64,000 bases of DNA from Floccularia luteovirens (Eukaryota > Basidiomycota > Agaricomycetes > Agaricales > Squamanitaceae): the NCBI GenBank assembly GCA_009739215.1, contig VSJF01000007.1:186001-250000 (forward strand). Reading direction: 5' to 3'. Both the position numbers and the translations under genes were made by a program. The stretch's first letter is position 1, and each line of letters begins with the position of its first letter. A model generated the notes under the pieces. That model searched no databases. It was not told where the DNA came from and saw nothing but the letters and a program-made list of their open reading frames with translations. Positions 35,796-45,080 of the stretch are shown one piece after another.

Positions 35796-36832
35796 TGTTA
35801 TGACCTTATCCAGATACACGCTATCTCCCTGGACTTTAGAACGCGTGCGCAACGCGTTCCTGCCTCGTTTACTTGTTTCCCATACATGTTTTGTATTTGA
35901 CTCGCATTCTACTTCTATTAACTCATAGTGACTTGTGTCTGCTTCTAAATGACTTGTAGATACTTCTGTATGACTCTGCGTTGACTTGTAGCTTACTGAG
36001 CAAGCACGCAATAGGTTATTATTAGAAGTAGTGTACTCGTATTTAAGTAGCACAAAACTACAGTCAAGCCTCAGCTTGATCTTAGTTTCGAATACCTCTT
36101 AACACTGAGCGATTATTCTGTTACCTCAGTGACAACTAAGTGACTCTCCCTCCCTTGTCTAGGATGGCAAGATCGTTGTAAATAATGGCACAGACGACAC
36201 CAGTACAGCCTGAAACGCCTGGCTATCCCCACCTCTGTAACTGACCTCAGAGAGACCTCGACAGGTGGTTTGTAACTGTTGCGACAGCAACTCCACGTGA
36301 TAGATTAGTAGTCATGTGATTAGTCACGTGCTCGTCAGTCATGTGTTGTAGACCTGATAAGATAAGATAAGGTCACACTTATATATTGACTAAGATGTAA
36401 TGACACACACGGTCTAGAACATTCTAGAGCTTACTGCGTACACGCGTATGACTCATGTTTATGGAACGTGTATGACTCATGTCCTACCTGGAGTAGACAC
36501 GAGGTGTTTCATGTACACGCTGGTAACTACATTAGGTATTACACAGCCACGACTATAATGTATATAACAAAGGTAGTAACGTCAATAATACCTTGTCCAA
36601 TTACTTGGTAGTAGTTAGTAGCACCTAAGTCCCTCTAAGAACAGTAAGAACCCCAGGTAAGGTAGTTCCCTATCACTGTGTGTGACAGGCGCTGCTCAAC
36701 AGTAACCTGTGTGGTAGCGTAACCTACCATCGCGCTAGGGAAATCTGACTAGCAAAACCCAATCGCTCCCTAACCCGGACACGCCTACAACGAGACCAGC
36801 AAAGAACAACACTAAAACCCCAAACGGTAACA
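35796..36832 (+). repeat. chromovirus 3' LTR, split by copia LTR
   Basis: TGTTATGACC to GGTAACA, preceded by a short purine tract (ATGGGGTAA). Without the insert at 36277-36701 plus its duplication it is about 607 bp. It keeps CpGs (ACGCGTGCGC) where the 5' LTR has TpG or CpA. Confidence 0.93.
36277..36701 (+). mobile_element. solo copia LTR in 3' LTR, 424-bp subfamily
   Basis: TGTTGCGACAGC to GCTGCTCAACA, target duplication GTAAC (36272-36276, 36702-36706). Confidence 0.95.
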
Positions 36833-36837
36833 AGATC

Positions 36838-36875
36838 AGTCCCCTACACTGTGTGATACAGGGTGCTGCTCAACA
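36838..36875 (+). mobile_element. copia LTR relic, right end
   Basis: The last 38 bp of the LTR whose left part is at 28203-28356, ending GCTGCTCAACA. Confidence 0.8.
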
Positions 36876-37361
36876 AAGTGGTGCACTGGTATCCAAGTAA
36901 AATTAATAATTTTTAAGATGCTGAGTAACAGTTTCTAGTATCAGAATCTCCTTTTGACAAACTGGACAAACCATGCAGTAAGTTCTAATAAATAATACAT
37001 TTCTTGCTCAGCAATAAAAACACTTGATTCAAACAAACTGAAATACCTTTGACAAGTTACTATTAGCTAGCTGGGTCAACCAGAATCCTGAGAAGTTATA
37101 TGCAAACTCAATGAATGGTCCCAAAACTACTGGATGATTTGTATGAACTGGGTTGATGCAGTGATGGGAGGATGGCTTTTCATAGTTGACATTACTCGTG
37201 GTTCCAGAACGTACTCATGATGGAATCAATATAGAACGTCACTGGACTATCTTAAACAGATTTTTTGTTGTAAAGAGGTCTGGACTGCAGTGCTCGATCA
37301 ACACTAAGCGCTATATATTATCAAGCATAGAAGCTGTTTTGATGTATAGTACTTGTATTCG
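36876..37361. other. boundary of repeat cluster, 3' flank of GST gene
   Basis: No repeat copy and no ORF of recognisable content. Likely 3' UTR and spacer of the gene at 37362-38261. Confidence 0.5.
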
Positions 37362-38261
37362 TCAGTGCCTTTCTGCAATTTCGTGAGAGGATGTGGATTT
37401 AACACCATTTTGAATGGTTTTCCAGCTCTGCCTCTGCGTTAAACCGTTGAACCATCTAAGGTAACAATATTTTAGATAAGGGTTATAGTTAATCGATACC
37501 ATACATACCTCGTAACGTTGGGTTTCGTGCTCATGATGTCACTTCCAGCTTTAGATAGCATTACCCCGCTTGGTATGCGGAAGAGGTCTGCTAGGGTGAT
37601 TTCCTATAATGGGTACCATGTTAATATACTTTTGAACATATATATGTTACTGACGTTTCCGGCAAGATATTTTTGTTTACTGAGAATCATATCGTACACG
37701 TCGAGTTTTGCAGAAAGTTTTGCAATGAGATTATCGAATACTTTCTGGTCTGGTGTTTGTCCTTTATACCTGAACAATGTATGATTTGTCTCGACTACTT
37801 TTGGGGTAGCCATAATATGATAAATGTCACATACAGCTTGAATACCATTTCTTCCACGGCGGGTTCAGCGTACGCGTTGAAATCTTCCAACTCAATTGAT
37901 GCTGCTTGCTCAAAAAGCGCATTGCCCTTGAGATCAGATGGAACAAGCTGGGGTGCCTTATCGTTCTTGTACTTTGCATAGATGTAACGGGCGATAGCGC
38001 GACTCTCGTAGATGATAAAACCATCATCGTCCTAATGTTACGTAGGTGAGTTATACGGAATAACCTCTGAAGCTAGACGCGCACAATATATGGGACCTGG
38101 CCAAAAGGCTGTATCTTGCGGTACTCGGGAGTCAAGTTCTCGCCTTTAGCAAAGCTCACCTCGACGAACTCGAAGGGAGCGCGTACTTCATGAAGAACAA
38201 GTACGACACGAGTGGTGGAAGTCGAAAAAGTATGACCATAGAGCGTAAGAACCATCTTCAA
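37362..38261 (-). CDS. glutathione S-transferase, phi-type
   Basis: Five exons (38261-38085, 38031-37835, 37769-37655, 37603-37509, 37455-37362) join in frame to 225 aa, the usual GST length. The thioredoxin-fold N-terminal domain opens MVLTLYGHTFSTSTTRVVLV and includes QPFGQVPYI and the IIYESRAIARYI helix that contacts glutathione. The helical C-terminal domain contains VYDMILSKQKYLAG and ITLADLFRIP. These motifs fit the fungal phi/GSTF class, cytosolic enzymes that conjugate glutathione to electrophiles. Class assignment is by motif resemblance. The first ATG was taken as start. The gene is divergent from the DHHC gene, with 426 bp between starts. Confidence 0.93.
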
Positions 38262-38687
38262 GATTCGGGGCAGGATGAACTAGGGAAAAAATAGGTATCA
38301 GAAGGTTCTTTCTATAGTTTCTCGTCAAGTAGAGGGTGTCATGTTGACTAGTCTTGGGCCGGTTTTGATGTCCGTCAAAATTACTGACTCACCAGGATTG
38401 ATGGTGTTTGAAGAAATGTTCATGTCAACATATCACTGGTGGCAGCCGAACTTTTGATAAGTCCATATGTTCGCACAAAGATCATACACACCCGCTTTCC
38501 AAGCAGTATATCAGCAGAAAATTTCCAGTGACTGCAAATTATAGTATAGGTTTGTGTGCGTTATAATACATCTTGGAAAGAACATAAGATTGTTGCGAGG
38601 ACCCCTGAAACCCTGATCAAACAAATTGTCACGTTAACAGAGCTGTGTCCTCGTTACCAGCCTTTCAGTTTCTACATTTTACTACCA
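38262..38687. promoter_or_regulatory. divergent promoter region GST / DHHC
   Basis: 426 bp between the two start codons. It must hold both promoters. No clear TATA box or regulatory motif stands out. Confidence 0.5.
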
Positions 38688-40257
38688 ATGATCTGTGCGC
38701 GTCGTGTCTTTCGATGCTTCAAAACACTCGAACGATGGGGAGACAAGATAACAGGAGCAGCAGGGCCTTACTTTGTCGGTTTGGCTGTACTGCTAATAAC
38801 TATGGGTGTTCTAGCTTTTTGTAAGTCGCATGTTATTATTCAAAGAACACTTGTCATCCTAATGAAAAATTATTTCAAGTTGATGTCATTGCTCCTAGTC
38901 TCCCTATTCCAATTATCACTGTTCCTCTTTGTCTTCTCGTCACCCTGAATTTGTACGGACACTATTATCTGGTGTGTACCATCAAGCCTGGGTTTGTTGA
39001 TGAGGCGTCGCAAGAACGAGGCCGTGGTATATTGTGGGCCACCCCAAAGAAGGGGAAAGGGCTGTCTACGGGTCTGCGGATAAAACGTAGGGGAGAGAGT
39101 GGTGTGAAGTGGTCAGGCGAAACCAAGATTACCCCAGCACTTTTAACTAAGTGTAGACGCTGTGGTGTATCAAGGCCGGAGGTAAGATATGATTTTTGCT
39201 AGCCGGAACAAAGAAATCAATAACCCTGACGCGTTTTCTTTGGGTGCGGTGAGAGAAGTCATCATTGTAGAGTGTGCGGCCGGTGTGTGCTGAAATACGA
39301 TCATCACTGTCCAGTGCGTCAGCACTACATTGCTTTGCCTCTATATATCTAACGCACTTATCGAACTTTTTGGCAGTGTATGTATCCTTATTTTACAACA
39401 AAATATCGCAAATCTTATTCAAAACAGGGGTGAATCAATGCGTTGGACTACATAATGAACGACATTTTGTTTTATTCATGTATGTCACTTGTAGTCCTTT
39501 TTTATGCACATAGTGAAGTGACCTGTGTTATAAGGGCATACTTTGTTCTCGGGACATTTCTTTACAGTGTTTTTGGGTATCACAAACTACTTGATTCACT
39601 TGGCATTACATATATCGTGCGTCCATCTTCAATTTCACATCTCTCCTTCTTGACACCTATTTATCTAAGCCTTGGGTATATCATGTCCCGGAAGTCGCAT
39701 TCGCACTAACATACATTCTATCTGTTGTTTTGTTTCTTGCTGTCGGTGTCATGCTGACATGGCATCTCCTGGGTGTGGCAAAGGGCGAAACATCTGTAGA
39801 GGCACACGACCATGAAGAATACAGAAAAAAGGCCAAAGAGAGGGGGGAGGTATGTATTTGATTTCCAACTGTAATGACCGCACCGTCTGACTTACATTTG
39901 TAGAGTTTCGTTAATTCATACGACTTAGGGTACTTTCTTTTTTGTTGGATCATAGAGTTCCCAATTGAAATTTGCCTGGATATCGAACAGAAAACGTAAA
40001 AACCTCCAGCTGTTTTTCAATATTGGACCAGACGGATAGTACGTAATATCTCTCGCCATTCTTCTCATCCGTACAATGTTCTAAATAAATGGTATCTTAG
40101 CTCACTATATACCCTCCTGTTACCCTTGCGCATCATGCCATATACAGATGGGCGTTCATGGGCGCGCAGAGAAGGTCTGGATCGACATAAAGGGATCTTG
40201 CGTGGCGAAGAGTTGACTGATGAGGACGATGATTATGATGATGGTGAAGAATATTGA
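38688..40257 (+). CDS. DHHC palmitoyltransferase (PFA/ZDHHC family)
   Basis: Ten exons: 38688-38820, 38880-39181, 39254-39313, 39377, 39428-39479, 39535-39616, 39670-39849, 39904-39929, 39991-40038, 40101-40257. They join in frame to 346 aa. Two N-terminal membrane segments ([37 protein letters not shown]) are followed by the cysteine-rich domain ([15 protein letters not shown] to DHHCPW) and two more membrane segments. GETSVE matches the TTxE motif. The acidic C-terminus follows [13 protein letters not shown]. The enzyme S-acylates proteins at endomembranes through the DHHC Cys. Frame and the invariant Trp after DHHCP can be kept only if one T at 39377 is a separate 1-nt exon between introns of 63 and 50 nt. 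Confidence 0.92.
39377..39377 (+). other. predicted 1-nt exon of DHHC gene
   Basis: Upstream intron 39314-39376 runs GTGCGT to TTTTGGCAG with a CTAAC branch motif. Downstream intron 39378-39427 runs GTATGT to AAAACAG. The single T between them joins with GG of the next exon to give TGG (Trp) of DHHCPW. Skipping it shifts frame and gives CCA GGG TGA. Confidence 0.7.
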
Positions 40258-41100
40258 GGACCAGTGGTACCAGATTTGGTGAGTGCTAGTGGGTTTGCGA
40301 GCGGGATCGTGTCTACTTTATATTCCCCTGGAGTTTGGATTGGTGTAGATTATGTATGTGTCTCTTTTAATTTTCGTCATTCAAGGTCGGGAGTACTTGG
40401 ATGATGACTTGTATGCCGGGGCCAGATGACGCTTCGAAGGATTCTTTCTTACCCTCCGAGTCAATTGGAGGTGGGAGATAGAGTACTTGGGGAGTTGGAT
40501 GATCTATTACCGGCTTTTTTATCTTGTCCCGTTGTTGGATGGGTAGACTGATACGAATGTGTCCCGACCTTGAAGCTTGGCGTCTGTCTCAGTGTATTGA
40601 CGACTGCATTTCACAGGTCACAGATTCGGAACTACATATAATGGCGTTGACTCGTGTAATTCATTGATACTGGCATATTATCTCAAGGCAAGGAAGCATT
40701 CCAATGGTACCAACCGACGACAGTTGCACCTCGGGAAAAAAAAAACAGAGAAATGATCGATACGTCAGGAATAATTCACTCATCAATCACTAAATCCTCT
40801 TCCACTTGACATAGAGCTCTTAGCACTGGAAAATGCGAAGGGCTGGTGCATCTCCTAATTATAAAACATTGTAGCATGAAAAATAAGGGTGATCAGTCGT
40901 ATATCAAGGTCGTATTCATGATTATCGAACTCAATTGGCGGAAGTTAGTTACTTGCTTTCAAAGTTGGGAACTGATTTTCCATGCTAGAGTCTTCAACAA
41001 ATCGGTTTAAGAACACTAGAATTGAACTAGTATGAATATCCAGGATGGGAGCTATGTACATGTAGGTCTTGGCATAGATTATATAATTGACACGTTGGTC
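40258..41100. other. intergenic; start of duplicated unit near 40730
   Basis: 3' flank of the DHHC gene, no ORF recognised. From about 40730 the sequence aligns with 56160 onward (shared GGTCGTATTCATG and CAAAGTTGGGAACTGA), so a segmental duplication begins here. Confidence 0.6.
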
Positions 41101-41310
41101 ACAACGTGACTTGTCGCGTTTGGCTTGTCGTCTCGGTGAGTTTATACTGCAGACTCCTTCTCGCCATTCTAAACGCTATTAATGTCTTGCTACATTCCGG
41201 TACGAACTCTTGTATCAGCTGTACTTGGGTAGGTGACTCAAATATCAAGGTTGATTTCCAGATGAACTGAACACTACATAAAACAGGATGATGACGAAAC
41301 GCAAGTTTAG
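41101..41310 (+). pseudogene. relic of ORC1 promoter and exon 1
   Basis: Follows the ORC1 sequence from about 2110 to 2370: CGCGTTTGGCTTGTCG, GACTCCTTCTCGCCATTCTAA, CAGGATGATGACGAAACGCAAG. It has deletions and a lost ATG. It shares its internal deletions with the relic at 56515, so the two descend from one event. Confidence 0.82.
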
Positions 41311-41788
41311 CTCATGCTGCAGACCGAATCATATGTCTTCCTTGGAATTTCATTATTGATATATCTTCCAGTGAGATCCCCGTCTCGTATCTGATCACAT
41401 TTTGATACGGCTATAGGGAGACTAAAGAAGTTAAAGAAGTTCTGTTATCCCGTTCTCTTACCATGGTTCACCGATACGACTACCCATGTAGTCTTTTGGA
41501 CACATATGTCGTATAGGTCTGCTACTCTATCTATAAGGTATAATGATATACTTCATAATTCAAAACCATTCGAACCATATTTCTAGCCCTGCTCCCCGTC
41601 TTACCGGCAAGAAATGATTAGGTTGAACCTGTAAGTTCTTATTCAAGCGGCATTATTTGCCAATACCTTAAGACTTGGGCAGCGCCGTAATGACAAAGCG
41701 GGACACACGGCGTAGCTCAATCGTGACATTGGCTGGCTGTCATGTCACTTTGTACAAACTAGAACCAACAAATCCCCGCCCGGAGGAA

Positions 41789-41795
41789 TATAAAA
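41789..41795 (+). promoter_or_regulatory. TATA box of unknown-gene copy 1
   Basis: TATAAAA, 104 bp before the ATG, inside a block (41710-41810) almost identical to 50033-50125 and partly to 57112-57190. Confidence 0.7.
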
Positions 41796-41898
41796 TCCAG
41801 AAGTCCAGCGATCCTTCTTACTTCCCATCTTGCATTAACACACACAAATCATTACACCAATCAGCACCCAACCCAAATCTCTCAATCAATCAATCAGA

Positions 41899-43018
41899 AT
41901 GATCACCATTGTCCCCAGAGTTTTAACCAGGCGTTTACGCCCACTGGTCAATACATCTCGGAAGGTCACTCATCTTGTTGTAAACAAATGCTTCAACATC
42001 GTCAAACCCGCCATCGACCGTTACGTCGTCCCTGCCACAGGTCTGGCCACCATTGCAGTTCATCAAATGCACGCCATGTCCGATGATGACCTTCTACGTA
42101 TGTACGCCGTTTTGCATAAGCACGCCCGTAGGAACACCGCGTTCGCATTCAATATTCGATCTCAAAATGGCTTGGCCGCGACTCAGTGGCCATTATCATC
42201 GATTCCTAGCCTGAACACATTAAGCGATCTCTTCAAAGGTGCACAAAGTAAAATTGCGAGCATCCCATCCGATCTTCTTCACTCTGGAATTATTGCGTCA
42301 CAATATCTCGCCTTTGCTATGCTACCCATCGGCTGCGAGGTTCTCCTCTTTATAGTTGAGCGTGTGGCCGTTCCAATGATTCTAAAATCTCTTGATTTCA
42401 TCGATACCTTTCTTGATTGGTTCCCATTGAACCAAGAATGTCAACCAGCCAGTGATTCGAAATCTGTGAGCAACACGTTGGGCGTAATGGAGGATATTAA
42501 GGTATGTCATCTTACCATCATAAAATTATCCTTCTAAAGGGTGTGTATCAGCTTGCCGGTAACAATAACACTGCACCAAATAGCCAAGAAGATGGTAATA
42601 CCAGCAATGTCAGTGAACTCACTGTAGTCGATGCTAATGTTGAAGAATGCTTAGTGGGTACATTTTCTCCTTCGATGATGATGATTCTGAACTGTTCGCA
42701 TAGAACACTTCTTCAGAAACTATTGTAAGCGAAGAGATTATCAATAAAGTTTTGCCTGGAGCAGAGGTCGCAGTGGACATTAAGCATGAAACCCTCAAAT
42801 CTGATGACACGGACAAGTCCCTGGGGTATACCATAGACGCTACATCAGCACCAAAAGCTCTTCAACAAACTGCTTCCATATCTTCATTCTGGTCACCACC
42901 CTCTCCTCCCAAGCCACTTGCTATCGTGGCACCCAAACCTCGTCGTCGACGTGGAGGCCGTCGCAACCATAAGAAAGTGGTTCCTCCTACATCGAGTTCG
43001 GAGAACTCTTCCGCTTAA
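41899..43018 (+). CDS. unknown protein, copy 1, helical/membrane-like with basic tail
   Basis: Not recognised. Three exons, 41899-42501, 42552-42653 and 42704-43018, give about 339 aa. The N-terminus is basic (RVLTRRLRPL). Residues 130-180 are hydrophobic and helical (FAMLPIGCEVLLFIVERVAV) and could be membrane-bound. The middle is acidic and Asn/Ser-rich. The C-terminus is Pro-rich and then very basic (KPRRRRGGRRNHKK). A strong TATA box and a conserved upstream block are shared with the copy at 50217, which keeps the same introns. The first intron could end at 42539 instead, adding four residues. No homologous domain comes to mind. Confidence 0.75.
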
Positions 43019-43734
43019 CAATTCAACCTGCATATGATTCTGCAATTAACACTTGTTGCTACTTCCAATGCCATGATTGTTGCTCATTGGCCTGCCGTAC
43101 ACTTGAAGACGAAGACACCGACGAAGTTTCATTTGGATTATAAAATCTCGGTTTAGCAAATTCGCTCGGAAGAGAAAGACAAAGGACCTGGAGCCACTGG
43201 GTATATTCTGGGCAGAGCTTGTGCAATAGTGCCTGGCTCAGTCCACTAGAATATTCCTATGAGCATTGCTTGGTGGCATCCGAACCGAGTGCTTTTCGAC
43301 TGCACCGTTGGATGTTGTCATTGTTAACGTATCGCTCTAGCTCGTCTTTTATATCTGTCTGTCTTTCTCCTCTTTGTAGCGCCGCCAAACCCACAATATT
43401 CACCATTTCGTCAAAAATCCGGAGGCCATCTTCCTTGATCGACTCGTCCCTGTGTCCGGTTGTTCAATTAAGCAACATTATTAATGCGGAATGTGGCACT
43501 CAATTGCTTAATTGTTCCTCTCATCACAAGTACATCTATCCTCTATTTTTACCACATGACTATAGCACAGTTTCGACATAGAGATGGGTTGCGTCTCATA
43601 TATTATTACTATTTATTCTAACATCACTTTGTACTTATATCAAATTACAAAATTGTTGTCTCCAGTCGGTTACTGCTAAGAAACTCATCGCTACCTATGC
43701 TTGCTTTAAAATCAATGAAGAGGACAGAGACGAC
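43019..43734. other. 3' flank of unknown gene, duplicated
   Basis: Non-coding as far as can be seen. It aligns with 51358-52030 downstream of copy 2 (shared GTATATTCTG and TTGATCGACTCGTCCCTGTG), so the duplicated unit includes about 600 bp of 3' flank. Confidence 0.6.
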
Positions 43735-44340
43735 GAATTTTGGTTTACGTAACTAACGCGATAGTCACAATGTGACTCTTCGCGCGACGCGTTGTCGTCG
43801 CTTTATACTTTGGTCCTAAATGCTTTCAGCCATTTGCTCCACAATCTGCAATACGAAATGGCATATCAAACTGTACTTGGGAAAGAAAATTGATCTATAC
43901 TCTGCCTCTTCACAGATAGTTATTTCCAAAATGAACTGGACCCCCACAATACATTCAGCATACTGAGCAAAAGGAAGACTTCAAAGGAGCCGAAAATGTT
44001 CAAAACCATGGGACATCGCAATTGCAATAGTCGTATGACTCGTACCGCACTGAAGATACTGCTGGTCCAGCCGATACACCTTATGGTGTTACAAGACCTC
44101 CCGGCATTGTTTTGATAGTATCCATATCGGAATAATGTCTATCGAAGCCAGGCCAACCATATAAAAACAATTTATGCCATAGAAATACGAGTATCCTCTT
44201 TAGCCACACGAAAATTAATTCACATCGAGAATTTCCAACTGGAACATCCACAGGGATAATGTCTTGAAGGGGAGCGTAAGTCCCGATAAAATACAAACCA
44301 CATATTGGGGTGATGGAGCAACGCCATGAAGGCGGTGCTC
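43735..44340 (+). pseudogene. longer ORC1 relic (promoter, exon 1, part of exon 2)
   Basis: Aligns with ORC1 from about 2085 (CGATAGTCACAA), through exon 1 (TGTACTTGGGAA, CATTCAGCATACTGA, TACACCTTATGG), to exon 2 (ATTGGGGTGATGGAGCA, ORC1 position about 3050). It has internal deletions and stops. It is independent of the relics at 41101 and 56515, since it lacks their shared deletions. It lies about 740 bp upstream of NLR B. Confidence 0.85.
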
Positions 44341-44849
44341 TCTCTTAACATGGAAAGATATTTAAGGTGGGCGAAAGGGGGGTCTGGCTGAAGAGTGGGT
44401 TGAAGATAGTAGTACAATGTATTTCCAAGACCAGGTAACTATATATAGAAGTGATATCATTTGTTAAAAATATCAATATATGTGACTCGAACCCTTCTAC
44501 ATCCAATTCCAGTTCCTTAGATACTGTAGTAAAACTGGATGCATGCTTTTATACGAAGTAACTAGGTCAGTTGTTTGGACTCTGTAATGGAGAAAGAGGT
44601 ACTCACGAATCTCATTTCGAGCAGTGATACAGAAGAGTCAATACATGTAGTTAAAGCTATACGAACAATGTTGTTAAGGTCAAGGACGCCAAGCTAACGA
44701 GAACGAACAAAAATGTAGGCGTCGATTCGACTCGGAAAATACAAACAGTAGATAGGTGAGTATTGAATATTGAATATTCGAATACAAACCATTACAAGAG
44801 TGAGGCAAGATGACGACGAGAAACTAAAACTCGTGGTGCATGTGTGACT
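44341..44849. other. spacer upstream of NLR B
   Basis: No gene or repeat recognised. An AT-rich stretch with short direct repeats TTGAATATTC(G) lies near 44762-44785. Confidence 0.4.
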
Positions 44850-45080
44850 CAACTGTAACAATGTCCACATTCAGGGCGGCTTTAGAACCTGAGCTTATTG
44901 ACATATCTTCTAAGTTGGCATGGGAAAGTGTCACCTCGAGGACAACCCCCACCTGCCAAAGACACCCGTTGTACTTCTTTCTTGGCCCCTTAACAGTGTC
45001 AAGCATTAGCATTTCTTTCGTCGATACAGTAGTGCTACTACAACCTGCTTATTATCCTAATCCCTCAGGAACTGTGATCA
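44850..45080 (+). promoter_or_regulatory. conserved 5' flank of NLR B
   Basis: Matches the flank of NLR A (9468-9680 reversed). In copy B an ATG at 44861 opens a frame reading toward the gene that overlaps the NLR start, but it ends out of frame. It may be a 5' UTR or a lost upstream exon. Confidence 0.5.

Larger units (their letters stand above)
28357..36832 (+). mobile_element. nearly complete Ty3/gypsy chromovirus with three nested copia LTRs
   Basis: 8476 bp bounded by 606-bp-class LTRs and the target duplication AGATC (28352-28356 and 36833-36837). In order: 5' LTR, self-complementary primer site, gag with CCHC knuckle, aspartic protease, reverse transcriptase, RNase H, integrase, chromodomain, an extra Pro-rich/zinc-knuckle ORF, a purine-rich tract, 3' LTR. 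Copia LTRs inserted at 30262, 33990 and 36277. Several stop codons and an Asp-to-Asn change in the protease make it inactive. LTR differences are mostly C/T and G/A. Confidence 0.95.

Noticed and set aside
42502..42539. 38-nt first intron in the unknown gene
   Set aside because: Below the normal intron size here. The acceptor at 42551 gives 50 nt with the same phase in both copies.
44824..45012. Minus-strand ORF upstream of NLR B that looks like a C2-type start
   Set aside because: The matching frame at NLR A carries a stop, and the nucleotide block is conserved in all frames. Kept only as a conserved flank.
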